A DNA stretch of 64,000 nucleotides from Siphlonurus alternatus (Eukaryota > Arthropoda > Insecta > Ephemeroptera > Siphlonuridae), in the NCBI GenBank assembly GCA_949825025.1, contig OX463780.1, forward strand, positions 39,102,979 to 39,166,978, read 5' to 3'. Below, one piece after another: positions 22,337-32,641 of the stretch (positions are counted from its first letter, which is position 1; every line of letters starts with the position of its first letter). Under the pieces are notes generated by a model. It did no database searches. It saw only the letters and a program-made list of their open reading frames with translations, and was not told the origin of the DNA. A program made the position numbers and the translations under genes.

Positions 22337-23566
22337 GATTATAAAATATTATATAATAATAACCTAAAAAATAAAAGAAAAATATTGATTATATTATACA
22401 ACATACATATATTATTATTATACAAACCAAAATATGAATTTGCAACATAACTTGATCGACAAACTTGCACGTTGACGTACATGATTACGCTAGTAACCCG
22501 CGCAAGCAGGGTCGGATTGGGGGGTGAGGGGCGCAGTCGGGGATAGTGCTCAAAGCAAAATGAAAAATAAAAATTACTAAATGTATGTCCGTATTTCTGT
22601 ACGCAATAAATAATAAAACAATAAAAATTAAATTTAATAATATTTTAATTATATATATCACTTTTTTAATTAATTGATAAAAATACAAATTTACATTAAT
22701 AGCTTGTATACTGCAGTATAGAGGACATAAAGGACCAAGCGATGGCGCTGATGTCTGCTAATTTCGCTCTTTTCATCGAGGATATGGCAATATCTATAGC
22801 ATGGGGAAAAATAAAAATAAAACTGTTCTATATGTGCAATAAATAAATAAATACAAAAAAAATACAAATACAACTTTTAAATGGGTTCTAAGGGTTAAGA
22901 AAAATTAAAGCAGCCCTTTCCTGAACCCAAGGACGCATCCACCGAGGTAAAAGCGATCCCCCCCCCCCCCACATTAAAAAAAATACCTATAGGTGTTACC
23001 ATCCCCACTCGCGTGCCTCATCTTCGATTCTTCTTTAATCGATGTAAGCGAAGTTTTAAAAATTAACACCATGCGCCCCCAAGATAGTATATTATATATA
23101 ATAAGAATTATTAAAAAATCAATTACTCATGCAAGAATGTTATTATGTATATTGTTATATTAATTGGTATATAATAAATTTATTATAAGAAACTTTCGTT
23201 AATTCCCTTCTCTATACATCAGGAGGAGCTAAAAACTATACGTTATAGTTGGGCGCAGCTTGCTTAATTGTCCGTCTAGAATCAAGCTGGCTGGTATTTT
23301 GACAAGCTATAGCTGAACTTAGGGCCTAGCTAGAAAATCTCCCTTTAAGCCTTAACCATGTGACCTAACCCAAGACTAGTGAAGGAGTAGCCCGACACTC
23401 TCCCTACCCTGCATGAATGTACAGTATATACGTCCTTCAGTGAATTAATTAAGAGCAGGCCTTCAGAACCTAGCTCTAACCTCTAGCTGCAATGCATGAG
23501 TCATCAAGCAAGCACATTCAGAGCAGCGGCATATATACTGATGGAAGTGAGTGGCAGAATTAAGTC

Positions 23567-23632
<66 letters not shown>
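23567..23632. repeat. (AT)n microsatellite
   Basis: About 66 bp of pure AT dinucleotide. Confidence 0.95.
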
Positions 23633-23635
<3 letters not shown>

Positions 23636-24010
23636 GCGGCTTAATAGATATGTTACACGTCCCAGCATTCTCAGAGGTGAGACTGAGGGAATTTATAACA
23701 GCTAGTGGAAAAAAACCTCTTTTCATAAAAAATAAAAGGAACGACATTACTTCGGAACATCTCTATACTTTTATCATTGAATTGGAAAAATTGATGCCCA
23801 CTTACAGCAAATTAAGGTGTGTGGGGAACCATATATATACACTCTCTATATATTATAGCTGTTATTTACCTCTGTTACAGTAAGTTTTTTTGTATTAATT
23901 AAAATTTTGTTTGATTATAAATTATAATTAAGCATAATAATATGCAGAGAGTGCGCGGCCTCTGAGCGGGCTGTCCTCTGTGCCATCACGCTACAAATTC
24001 CATTATAAAT

Positions 24011-24048
24011 AAATTATTTATTGAACACAAAGACAGTGTACAGAACAA
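24011..24048 (-). mobile_element. Retroposon 3' end, copy 2
   Basis: Same sequence as 22299-22336 with two to three changes, again followed on the minus strand by AATAAA and AT-rich DNA. Confidence 0.45.
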
Positions 24049-24261
24049 AATTCCATTTAAATAGCATACCTGCAGTGCGCGCCATAGGTGTTTGTATAGT
24101 GCTGCCTTTTTGTTTCCTAGCGGTAAATAATTGCATTTGCACATCAAAGGACCAAAGCAGCTGTCATGGCATCGGTCGGAGGTTAGATTAGATTAAATAA
24201 TATTAGATTAGATTAAATAGCAGTGTGTACACACATTACATACATACACCACTGCTTGCGG

Positions 24262-27200
24262 CTATTGTGGGTATTCCACCACGGTGGCTCGCTTGCTTGC
24301 GGCTGACTCTCTCAGCCCCTCCCTGAACTCACCAACACTCCGAGCATCCACAAGCCCAGAGTCCAACAAATTCCACTCCTTCACCGTTCTTCTCAAAAAA
24401 GAATACTTGCCCACATCATTTTTGCTTCTCCTATACTCCAGCTTCCAATCATGGTCCCTCCTACCTTTATAACGCCCTTCCTCAGTACGATCGCTAAGCT
24501 CCTCCCAGCCCTTTTGGTTCCTAGTTATTTTATACATTGCTGTCAGTCTACTTTGCTTCCTCCTTTCCTCCAGATCCTCCCATCCCAGTTGCTCTATCAT
24601 TCTAGTCACACTCTCTCTTCCCTTATAAATTTTGTTTTTATCACAGGTAAAGCTCCAGTTCCCCTTTTCTAAAACCCTTCTTGCTGCTCGTCTTTGTATC
24701 TTTTCCATCTCTTTCTTCCCTTTTGCTCTATACGGGTCCCACGCATTACATCCATATTCCATTATTGGTCTAATCAGAGACTTGTATGCTTTTTCTCTTA
24801 CTGTCCTGCCTGCCCCCTTAAGATTCCTCATTACAAACTCAAGATTCCTTCTGCTCTTTGCGGTTACATACCTAATATGTTCATCCCAATTAAGTTTGCA
24901 CTGAAGCATTACTCCCAGATATTTGTATTTTTATTTTATTTTATTTATTTTTTTATTTTCTTTATTCAAACTTTTTCGATTGTACAAGACAACATATGTT
25001 CATGTCATATTTGTCCTCTGATTTGATTTCTTCCCCCTCCATAAAATATTTAACCTGACTTTGCTCCCTTCTTTTGTTGAACTTAACCACACTACATTTT
25101 CCCACATTAAGCTTCATTTTATTAGCTTCTATCCATATACCCACTGTCTCCAGATCCTTTTGTAGAATTTGCTCATCCTGCTTATTACTTACTGTCCTAT
25201 AGATTACGCTGTCATCAGCAAAAAGCCTCATCTCCGACTCCAAATTCTGTACAATATCATTAATAAAAATAATAAAAAGTAGCGGCCCTAGCACACTACC
25301 CTGAGGGACTCCGGAAGTAACCTTCACTACCTCAGACAACGTTTGCCCTAGCTTGACTCTCTGTACTCTGTCAGTTAAAAAATCTTCTATAAAATTTATC
25401 AAGCCTTCTTCACCTACCGCTTCTCTTATTTTATTCACTAGTATATTATGTGGCACCTTATCAAATGCTTTCTCGAAATCCAAAAATATTGCATGTATTT
25501 CCTCTCCTTTATCAATGCCTTCCTCGAGGTCCTGCACTAGCCCCAGAAGCTGAGTATCACATGAATAATTCCCCCTAAATCCGTGCTGTTGTTTGCAAAA
25601 ATATCCCTTCCGTTCTAGCTTAAGTCTCATGTACTTAACTACTATCTTCTCCATTACTTTTGAAACTACTGATGTAAGGCTTACTGGTCTGTAGTTTTTA
25701 ACTTCACTTTTTGCTCCTCCCTTATAAATTGGAATAACCCACGCCTCTCTCCACCCATCTGGCATTTTACCTTGTTTCATTACCGTCTCAAAAATAAGCA
25801 TTTGGTACTTACAATGCTTATCAATACACAATTTTAGGAATGATGCTGTAATTCCGTCCGGTCCCGGGGCCTTCCCTTTTTTCAGTGACACTATTGCTCT
25901 TCTAACATCTTTATATCTGACCCTGAATATCTTATGTCTACTATTTGCTGTACCTTCCTCCTGCTCGTTATTTTGCTCATTCCCCTTGTCTGTATCTAAT
26001 ACTTTGGCCTGGAACACAGCCTCATATTGCTTTGAACACGCATTTGCTTTCTCCGACTCCGTAACATATATTCCCAATGCATCTTTCAGCACTGGTATAT
26101 CATTCCCTGCCTTTCTTAAAGTTTTTATATGTTTATACATTCTTTCCCAGCTGCTACCTACATCTTTCTCATCAAAAATCTTGCTCATAAAAATTTTTCT
26201 CGCCCTATCCTTTGCATTATTGAGTTCCATCTCCGTCTCTTTCATTCTACCTTTCCTAACTAGTCCTTTCTTATATTTAATATAGTCTCTTCTCAACTTC
26301 CTCTTTAAGCTTCTAACCTCTTTATTAAAATACGGTGGGTCACTATTCACATTAATTGATTTTGCTGGTACATATTTTTCTTGTACTTCCATACATATTT
26401 TAACATACGAATCCCACAAAAGATTTATATCTCCTTTACTTTCTGACCAAGAATTAAACTCATCCTCTAGTTCTCTCTCTATTGCTACTGTGTCGGCTTT
26501 TTGGTAAAGCCACTTTCTCGTTTTTTGCTCCGGTTGCTTTGACTTCCCAAAAATTAGCTCTACGACAGGTATTTTGTGATCACTAATACCGTCCACAACC
26601 ATAGTATTTTGCCAGATTTCTATCGGTCTAACTAGAACTACATCAAGAATATTTCTAGTACCATTAACATGCTCTCTCGTATATTCATTAATGACCTGTG
26701 TCATGTCCCTATTTGTTATTTTTGCTACTAGTTTCTGTGTTGCCATCCCCAACACCTCACACCTGTCATTCCAATTTATATGCGGCAAATTAAAATCTCC
26801 GATAAGTAGCGTTGTTTGCTGCGGGCTGCAATTGTCTAGTCTAGTCACCACTCTCTCCAAAATTACATTTTGCTCATTTACATCCACCGGTCTATATCCT
26901 GCCATTAACTTAACTTTTTCTTTCCCTAAAATAAATTCAATACCCATAAGCTCACAGTCACTTTCAGCCCATTCTATATAAGCCTTATATTGTATTTTGA
27001 CTGCCACTAAAATTCCGCCTCCGTTCCTGTTTCTATCTCTCCTAAAAATATTGTAATCAGACAGTTCCAACTCCGAATCCTTGATACTGTCATCTAGCTT
27101 TGTTTCTACTAACACCAGCACATCCGGTTCATGACAATCTATTTTTGTTTTTAGCTGTCTTATTTTGCCCAAAAGCCCCCTTACATTAACTTCCATTATT

Positions 27201-27553
27201 ATGAGCTTCCCCCCCTCCAAAAGTTTGTTTTTACACTCACCAGTTTTCCGTTGTTGGCTGACGTACCTCCCACGCTGCTGTCTGCTCGGTTGTCCTTGAT
27301 CCTGTATGTTGCTCTGTAGTCCTCGTACCGGTATGTTGCTCAGCTGCTCACTTCCCGTTGAAATACTACGCTGACCTCTTTTCGGTGTGTTGATGATGCT
27401 TCCCTTAAATATTTTGTTTACTACTACTTGCTTCCTCCTAATATCATTTGCTTCTTCTTCCACTGTCACTTTTTGCGTTAAACTAACCTTAATTGCTCCC
27501 TCCCCACTCGTTTGCCACTTTTCTTTTGCTATTGTCTTTTTGCTCCCCTCAAG
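24262..27553 (-). pseudogene. LINE ORF2: APE endonuclease and reverse transcriptase, broken by an 88-bp insertion
   Basis: Opens at 27553, immediately after and in frame with the ORF1 TGA. Numbering from a GTG at 27469: endonuclease residues 91-305 keep the active-site set (MEVNVRG Asn, VETKL Glu, GDFNLP Asp/Asn, SDH). Reverse transcriptase residues about 530-820 keep LDFEKAFD, SGVPQGSVLGPLLF and the catalytic FADD. The first ATG is residue 92, at the start of the endonuclease, so about 119 codons precede any ATG. At 24927-25014 an insertion shifts the frame; the C-terminal part continues at 24262-24918 (KYLGVML across the junction; later VKEWNLLDSGLV). Apart from the insertion no stop interrupts it. 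Classed as broken because the protein would end about 14 codons into the insertion. Confidence 0.93.
24927..25014 (-). mobile_element. 88-bp retroposed insertion in ORF2 with 8-bp target-site duplication
   Basis: ATATTTGT (plus strand) occurs at 24919-24926 and 25007-25014, bounding about 80 bp. Read on the minus strand, the insert has AATAAAG followed by an A-rich tail (AAAATAAAAAAATAAATAAA), as in a 5'-truncated retroposon 3' end. Removing 88 bases exactly restores the frame at the conserved KYLGV motif. So the insertion postdates the LINE copy. Confidence 0.85.
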
Positions 27554-27556
27554 TCA
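27554..27556 (-). other. In-frame TGA separating ORF1 and ORF2
   Basis: ORF1 ends GAC TGT TGA CTT GAG. The frame stays open from CTT through all of ORF2 up to the insertion. TGA followed by C is a leaky context in many eukaryotes, so this may be a readthrough stop; a point mutation of a sense codon is the alternative. Confidence 0.6.
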
Positions 27557-29107
27557 ACAGTCCAATTGACTGTTGACATACTCGCCCACCACCTTCCCTG
27601 CTTGCTCCTTGCGCACCCATCTTCCATTGTACCAGCGTTCAGTTTTCAGTGCATAATACGGGTTTGCAAATCTCACCTTCATTTCAGTACACACCTGATA
27701 CATCACATTGTTGAGGTTGCTCAGTAAGTTAGGGCTTTCGTCATGGTTATTGAAAGCACCGATCACTTTAACACTTGTTGCACTGCTCACTCTCTTTGAC
27801 ATAGCCGTCTTGAGCAGACTACGTAGCTTATCTTTCACCACCCCTACATAGCAGTTATTTGCATCTTTCACTGCACACATTCCCAGAAAGAGAACAATCT
27901 CCTCAGTTTGCTCCGTGATGGGGGCATGCCCTAGCAGTGCCTCCATACTACTCAATGTGCTCCCAGAAGTTGACTCATCAATAATCACCTCCGCTCCGGT
28001 GATATGCTCGGCTGCTACTGCCAGACTACGGTCGCCAACGACTACTGCCATGAGTCGAGGTCGCTTACAAATCTTTACTTCGATTCCACTATCCATGAAG
28101 ATGCGGTTTATCTCATTCTTGACTAGTTTCCACTCTAGCATGTCTCGACCTGCACCAACCTTTGGCATTGCCAGCTTTGTCACTCCGTTTTCCTCACATT
28201 TTGCTCTCAGCTCCAGCAGACACTTTACTAGATCTTCAAGGAGAGGTTTGCCCGATGATGTTTTCTTCGAGACCAGATAGAAGATAAGCATTTCCCTTAT
28301 CAGCATTGCAACCTCCCCTACCTTCTTGCCCTGGCGCTTAACCACATCTGCTCCTCCATGACGCTCCTTGACTTTTGCTGCCACCCCTTTACTCATCCAG
28401 CAGTCCTCTGCAATGGCATGTGCCAATGCCCACTCGTGCCCCAACGTGAGAAAATCACCTTCGACCTCCTCGAGGTATTCAGGTACTTGCTCGGTCTCAA
28501 GCTCCTCATCAAACAGAACGTCATCCTCAGAAATTTGCTCCATTGCCTCCGAGTCACTTTTTGCTCTCTTCAAATTTTCTACCTCGAGCTCAAGAGTATC
28601 AACTTTCCTTTTATAGGTGTCCATTTCCTTTTTGCCCTCTAGGTTTGCTTTTTCCACTGCTTGGGCTACTGCCTTGCTCACCTCCGTAGCCACTCGCTCC
28701 TCAATTGTTGCCGTCATAAGCCTAACATAGCGCATCTCATCGGACTCTTTATTTGCATAGTTACGTGGCGTTGCTCCCTGAGGTTTTAACACTCGTTGCG
28801 AATTATTTTTACTAGGCTTCGACGCAGTCTGTTTCTCCTGCTCTGAATCATTTTGCTCACTAACCGGTGCTTTTCCACCTCCAAAATTGCTCTCTTCTAC
28901 TACTTTGCTCTCTTCACAATTGCCACAGCACCATTTGTGGTTTGGGCCAGCCAGTTGCAGCTCATCATACATTGCGGTATTTAAACCAGCACATGGGGCA
29001 TGATGCCAGCTAGATGTACCGTCTGCCCGCGTACATTCAATTCCCTGCCCTGAATTTTTAACTAGCTTCCGACAAAAGCTACAAACGTCACTATTTTTTG
29101 CTGGCAT
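27554..29107 (-). CDS. LINE ORF1: PHD-like finger, coiled coil, TARG1-type macrodomain, SGNH-like tail
   Basis: 517 aa from the first ATG (29105-29107). Numbered from 13 codons upstream of it, where the frame opens at a TTG. Residues 22-77 form a PHD-like Cys/His finger (CSFC, C38, WHHAPC, CCGNC) with one ligand apparently replaced. Residues 140-200 are charged and heptad-like (coiled coil). Residues 222-361 align with TARG1/OARD1 macrodomains: EGDFL, ALAHAIAEDCWMSKGVAAKV, KVGEVA, FYLVSKKTSSGKP, LAMPKVGAGRDMLEW. The Lys and Asp equivalent to TARG1 K84 and D125 are kept, so ADP-ribosyl hydrolase activity is conceivable. Residues 362-530 (VVVGDRSL, VLFLGMCAV) may be a decayed SGNH esterase, a domain known in CR1/L2 ORF1. 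ORF1 proteins bind RNA in general; the macrodomain role is unknown. Confidence 0.9.
   Translation of the reverse strand: MPAKNSDVCSFCRKLVKNSGQGIECTRADGTSSWHHAPCAGLNTAMYDELQLAGPNHKWCCGNCEESKVVEESNFGGGKAPVSEQNDSEQEKQTASKPSKNNSQRVLKPQGATPRNYANKESDEMRYVRLMTATIEERVATEVSKAVAQAVEKANLEGKKEMDTYKRKVDTLELEVENLKRAKSDSEAMEQISEDDVLFDEELETEQVPEYLEEVEGDFLTLGHEWALAHAIAEDCWMSKGVAAKVKERHGGADVVKRQGKKVGEVAMLIREMLIFYLVSKKTSSGKPLLEDLVKCLLELRAKCEENGVTKLAMPKVGAGRDMLEWKLVKNEINRIFMDSGIEVKICKRPRLMAVVVGDRSLAVAAEHITGAEVIIDESTSGSTLSSMEALLGHAPITEQTEEIVLFLGMCAVKDANNCYVGVVKDKLRSLLKTAMSKRVSSATSVKVIGAFNNHDESPNLLSNLNNVMYQVCTEMKVRFANPYYALKTERWYNGRWVRKEQAGKVVGEYVNSQLDC
28064..28483 (-). other. Macrodomain (TARG1/OARD1-like) within LINE ORF1
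   Basis: Residues 222-361 of ORF1. The order of motifs follows human TARG1 along its whole fold: GD-F/L, LAH-I-EDC-M--G-A, GEVA, YL--KK---KP, MP--G-G-D-L-W. The catalytic Lys (in VSKK) and Asp (in GAGRD) are present. The match is to the TARG1 class, not to MacroD-type domains. Confidence 0.85.
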
Positions 29108-29360
29108 ATTTACTTGCTTGCTCGGAACAATACGAGAATAATTCAATTTATACTATTTCACTTTACCTCTTCTCGCGCCTTGAATTGCTTGCAGTAATAT
29201 TCTGCCTAATTTTAGTGGCAGAGTTTGTCACTGTTTTGTTGGTATTACACACCGACGCTATCCCACGCCGTTTTCCTTATTTTTCTTTCACTGTTTAGTA
29301 CTACTTTTTGCTCACTTTTACCTACACTTATTATCTCTTTGCCCACTCTGAAGAGACGGT

Positions 29361-30324
29361 TAATATTTATTTTTTGTTATTTATAATAGCACCCTTTAAT
29401 GTTATAAGAATGCGTTCAATTTTATGAACTAACAAAATTTAAACACTCAATGAGTGATTTATTTATTGTTAGGTTGTTCTATACTATGCTATCTACGGTC
29501 AGTAGTGGATCACCGGCGGGGTAACTAACAGGTTTCACTTTTCATTGTGCGTCTTCCATACAGTATGCATAGTCTTCCTCGGTTGCATGTGTATTGAACC
29601 GAAGAATATAATATAAAAATACTAACACTAAAAACTTACAATAGCCGATATTGATACTGTTGAGTATAATATGCTGTCATATGCGTACCGGTACCTTGGT
29701 CTCGAAACAAAAATTATGAGCATTTCTGCCCTAACAAACAAACCAGCAAAATGAATCTCTTCCGCAGACAAAGTGTCGGTGTCTTTCCTTCCTTCTTCTT
29801 TCTCTCATTTCAGATATCAGCAGAAGGTATTGTGTGCATGTATTATATGCATACTGTATGCATATATGATACTGACTGGACGGTGCCGAGTGTATGCATA
29901 TGTATGCATATGCATACAGTGATTACAGTGTGTGTATATACAGTAAGATATATTATGCATACAGTATGTACTGTTTATTGAATGCATACTGATGTATTAT
30001 ACATACTGGTATCATATGCAGGCAGCAGACTAGATGCAGCAGGGCTAATCCTCTTATTAAGCCTTGAATACGAGCTTTTTGTTTTGCATTTACACTCAAT
30101 TCGCAACAACTAGTAACTCGCAACTACAATTCACTACTTTTTAACCAGGGTAAAGGAAATGGGGATGATTGCGGCCCAACTGACTAGCCAATCAGAGTAG
30201 TAAAAGTATTAAAAGTCGTAAGCCAAAACTAAATGATTGTGTTTACACTCATATATACTGTATTGCATATTGAACCGGAAATAAGCGCTTCAAAAAAGTT
30301 TTTTCCCAGCCCTCCTATTGGTTA

Positions 30325-30363
<39 letters not shown>

Positions 30364-30745
30364 TTTTTTTTTTTTGTTAATTGTTTACAATGTCATTATT
30401 GTCAAAATAATAATAATACAGTAAACCAATCTGAATTCAGAATTGGCCGCCATAAGCGGGAAGGGAGTGCCCATACACTGTTTGATAGAGATGAATTAGC
30501 CCTGACCAGAGCTGCTGCACTGAAGTGGGGCATAAATAGTATGCTATTGCAATGCCGCAAACAATGTACCTGTGTAAGAAAATCAAGGTGAGCTTCATAT
30601 TGTTGCGGCATTGTGGCGTGATTGCGATAGAAGCATGAGACAGTCATGTCAGTGTTTCCTTTTATAATATATGCAACACCAGTTCAATAACATCATAGAA
30701 AGTATTAAGTATGCAATGAAAGTAAGACATTCCCAATTGTTGCAG
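29361..30745. other. Upstream region of DPY30
   Basis: Contains a cluster of palindromic GCATAC/ATGCAT motifs at 29835-30020, an (ATT)n/poly-T tract at 30328-30376 and an open, coding-like but unassigned stretch at 30424-30596. The DPY30 start exon should be here; ATG at 30554 with a GTAAGA donor near 30574 fits the required phase but is unproven. Confidence 0.4.
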
Positions 30746-30810
30746 ACACTCCAACAGAGGCCGATTCGGCGACCTCCTCTGGCAACAATGGTGTCACTGA
30801 TGGATTGCCG
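30746..30810 (+). CDS. Dpy30: DPY30 exon: variable N-terminal segment
   Basis: TTGCAG acceptor, GTAAGC donor; 21 codons rich in Thr, Ser and Gly. Supported by phase continuity, not by similarity. Confidence 0.7.
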
Positions 30811-31567
30811 GTAAGCCAACAACACATCCACATTGTAGCTTTGACTGTGTCTGCTTAACTACCGGGTACTACTCAATGATTTTAACAACTTTTCATGCTG
30901 ACACCTTTAGTTGCCTTTTAAGGTCTTTAAAATAAAATTCTTAGCCTCTCAGAAATACTATTGTGTAAAATATCCTAGGTGTGCTGATGATGTTTATGTT
31001 GCAGCAGGCACGAGCCACATCAACCACAGTGAGCAGTGAGCCGCCCCGCAAGAAGACGGGCGTTGACATGAACTCTGTGCCAACACGCCAGTACCTCGAC
31101 CAAACTGTGGTACCCATCCTGCTCTCGGCGCTCTCCGTGCTGGCCAAGGAGAGGTAAACAATGAGACGTCCATGGAGCTAATTTGTCTATACACAGGCCT
31201 TATGGGTGATGTCATGACAAAAGTTTGACATCAAGGTAGATTATAGGAGGCAGGATCAACTGACCTTCACTCCACAAATTCAATAAACATCATTGACGAT
31301 ATGATGTAAATAACAAAACCCCATTGATAATTACAATAAAATAAATTATAATCTAACATCTATGCAGTGAACACTACTAACCTTGTTTCATTTTTTTTCT
31401 GTTTTTTCAATACAGTAATACTAATACAAATAATGCATACAGTACTGGTTAGTATTATTATCTCATGGTTTGATTGTTCTGTCCACAGGCCCCCAGACCC
31501 AATTGCCTACCTGGCTAACTACCTGGTGAAAAACAAGTCCCAGTATGACACAAACAACAATCCGTAA
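30746..31567 (+). CDS. Dpy30: DPY30 homologue (COMPASS/MLL subunit), start exon missing
   Basis: DPY30 is a small nuclear subunit shared by SET1/MLL (COMPASS) histone H3K4 methyltransferase complexes; its C-terminal DPY-30 motif dimerises and docks on ASH2L. Three exons join in frame: 30746-30810, 31005-31153, 31489-31567 (stop TAA 31565-31567). The conserved core [20 protein letters not shown], then [18 protein letters not shown] and VKNKSQYD matches the family through its end. The upstream part ([15 protein letters not shown]...[12 protein letters not shown]) is low-complexity and charged, as the variable N-terminus usually is. The start exon needs to end one base into a codon; a candidate lies at about 30554-30573. 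Transcribed divergently from the integrin gene and convergently with the Sidestep-type gene. Confidence 0.94.
31005..31153 (+). CDS. Dpy30: DPY30 exon: basic linker and first half of DPY-30 motif
   Basis: Holds PPRKKTGVD and [20 protein letters not shown]. The junction splits the Arg codon of AKER|PP, with donor GTAAAC. Confidence 0.95.
31489..31567 (+). CDS. Dpy30: DPY30 last exon: second half of DPY-30 motif
   Basis: [20 protein letters not shown] followed by a Thr/Asn-rich end and TAA. Confidence 0.95.
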
Positions 31568-32469
31568 GCCTTTTTAATATTAAAAATCTCTACTTTATTT
31601 GGTGTTCACTCGCAGATCATGAGTGCAATGGGCTATAAAATATCAGCTGTTACAATAATTCCTTCCCACAGTGCTTTTTTTCCACCCTTTTTTTTTTATA
31701 AAAAATAAACGCTGAACAATAAGTGACACAAATGTTTTTTTTTTTTTTTAAATAAAGTGTTAGTTTTTATTTGGTTATAAATTTCTTTAGTATCTTAATT
31801 TTGAAAGATTCATGTTTATTAATTACATCTCGGCTACAAATTTCTAATGGTAAAATTATTTTAATGTCATTGTTAAATTTAAAAAACAAAAAAACAACAA
31901 CTTAACAATGTAGCTACCAAAAAAAAAATTTTATTTACATTGTGACTTGTCAATTTTAATGTTCTCTCTGTAAGCTGTTATGTTAGCATTATATGATATA
32001 TATATTGTGTTTTGGCATGATTTAGTTCTTGTTATGAGCCAACTTACTTAGTGTATAGGAGAATCCTATTATAATATATGTTTTTTTTTTTAAAGATAAA
32101 AAAAAAAATCCAAGTGCTTGCTTGGGAAGTAATAGAGAGAAATAGTTAGACTTCATTCCTTATTGTGAAGGTTTATTGACTTATGTGATGATATGCCAAG
32201 TGCAGACAGAATACGAGTGATATGTTTACATGCAATCACATAAGTGAGTGAACCTTAAAAAATATAAATGTTTTTTTGAGAGCTCCAAGCTTTGATTTTT
32301 TTTTTGTCACTAGCGATTTCAACACACTCTTTGATGATGAATAAAAATTAGTAGTCCCTACATTGTTAAATAGGGGGGAAAAAAATAGCCTTTCTACTTC
32401 TCTTCTGTTTCATCCTTAGAATGCAGACTTAACACGTTTTTCAGTTCTAAATAATAAAATTCTAAAGTA

Positions 32470-32543
32470 AATTTGCTTTTACATCAATTTGATTTATATA
32501 TATATATATATTTATATATATATAAATCAAATTGATGTAAAAG

Positions 32544-32638
<95 letters not shown>
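32470..32638. repeat. Hairpin plus (AT)n microsatellite
   Basis: TTTGCTTTTACATCAATTTG is mirrored by CAAATTGATGTAAAAGCAAA around an AT loop, then about 90 bp of pure AT follows (32547-32638). Confidence 0.9.

Positions 32639-32641
<3 letters not shown>

Larger units (their letters stand above)
21163..24180. other. Region upstream of the integrin start
   Basis: 21410-21560 is GC-richer than its surroundings and may hold the 5' UTR or promoter of the integrin gene; no decisive core element seen. The rest has a GGCGGCTTT minisatellite at 22085-22127, poly-C at 22960-22970, an (AT)n tract at 23567-23632 and two related LINE/SINE-like 3' ends at 22299-22336 and 24011-24048. No gene recognised. 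Confidence 0.5.
24181..29360 (-). mobile_element. Near-full-length CR1/L2-like non-LTR retrotransposon with a macrodomain ORF1
   Basis: A LINE of about 5.2 kb on the minus strand: 5' UTR (ends approximate, near 29360), ORF1 at 27554-29107, ORF2 at 24262-27553, and a 3' UTR ending in a short (TAATC)n-type tail at about 24183-24225. ORF2 has an APE endonuclease and a complete reverse transcriptase. The 3' tail of short repeats instead of poly(A) and the PHD-bearing ORF1 fit the CR1/L2 group. Reading frames are long and almost free of stops, so insertion is fairly recent. Two defects are visible: a TGA between ORF1 and ORF2 that may be functional, and an 88-bp insertion in ORF2. It lies between the divergent integrin and DPY30 genes. 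Exact termini and target-site duplication were not resolved. Confidence 0.95.

Noticed and set aside
25353..28642. Plus-strand frames opposite the LINE
   Set aside because: Antisense shadows of ORF1 and ORF2.
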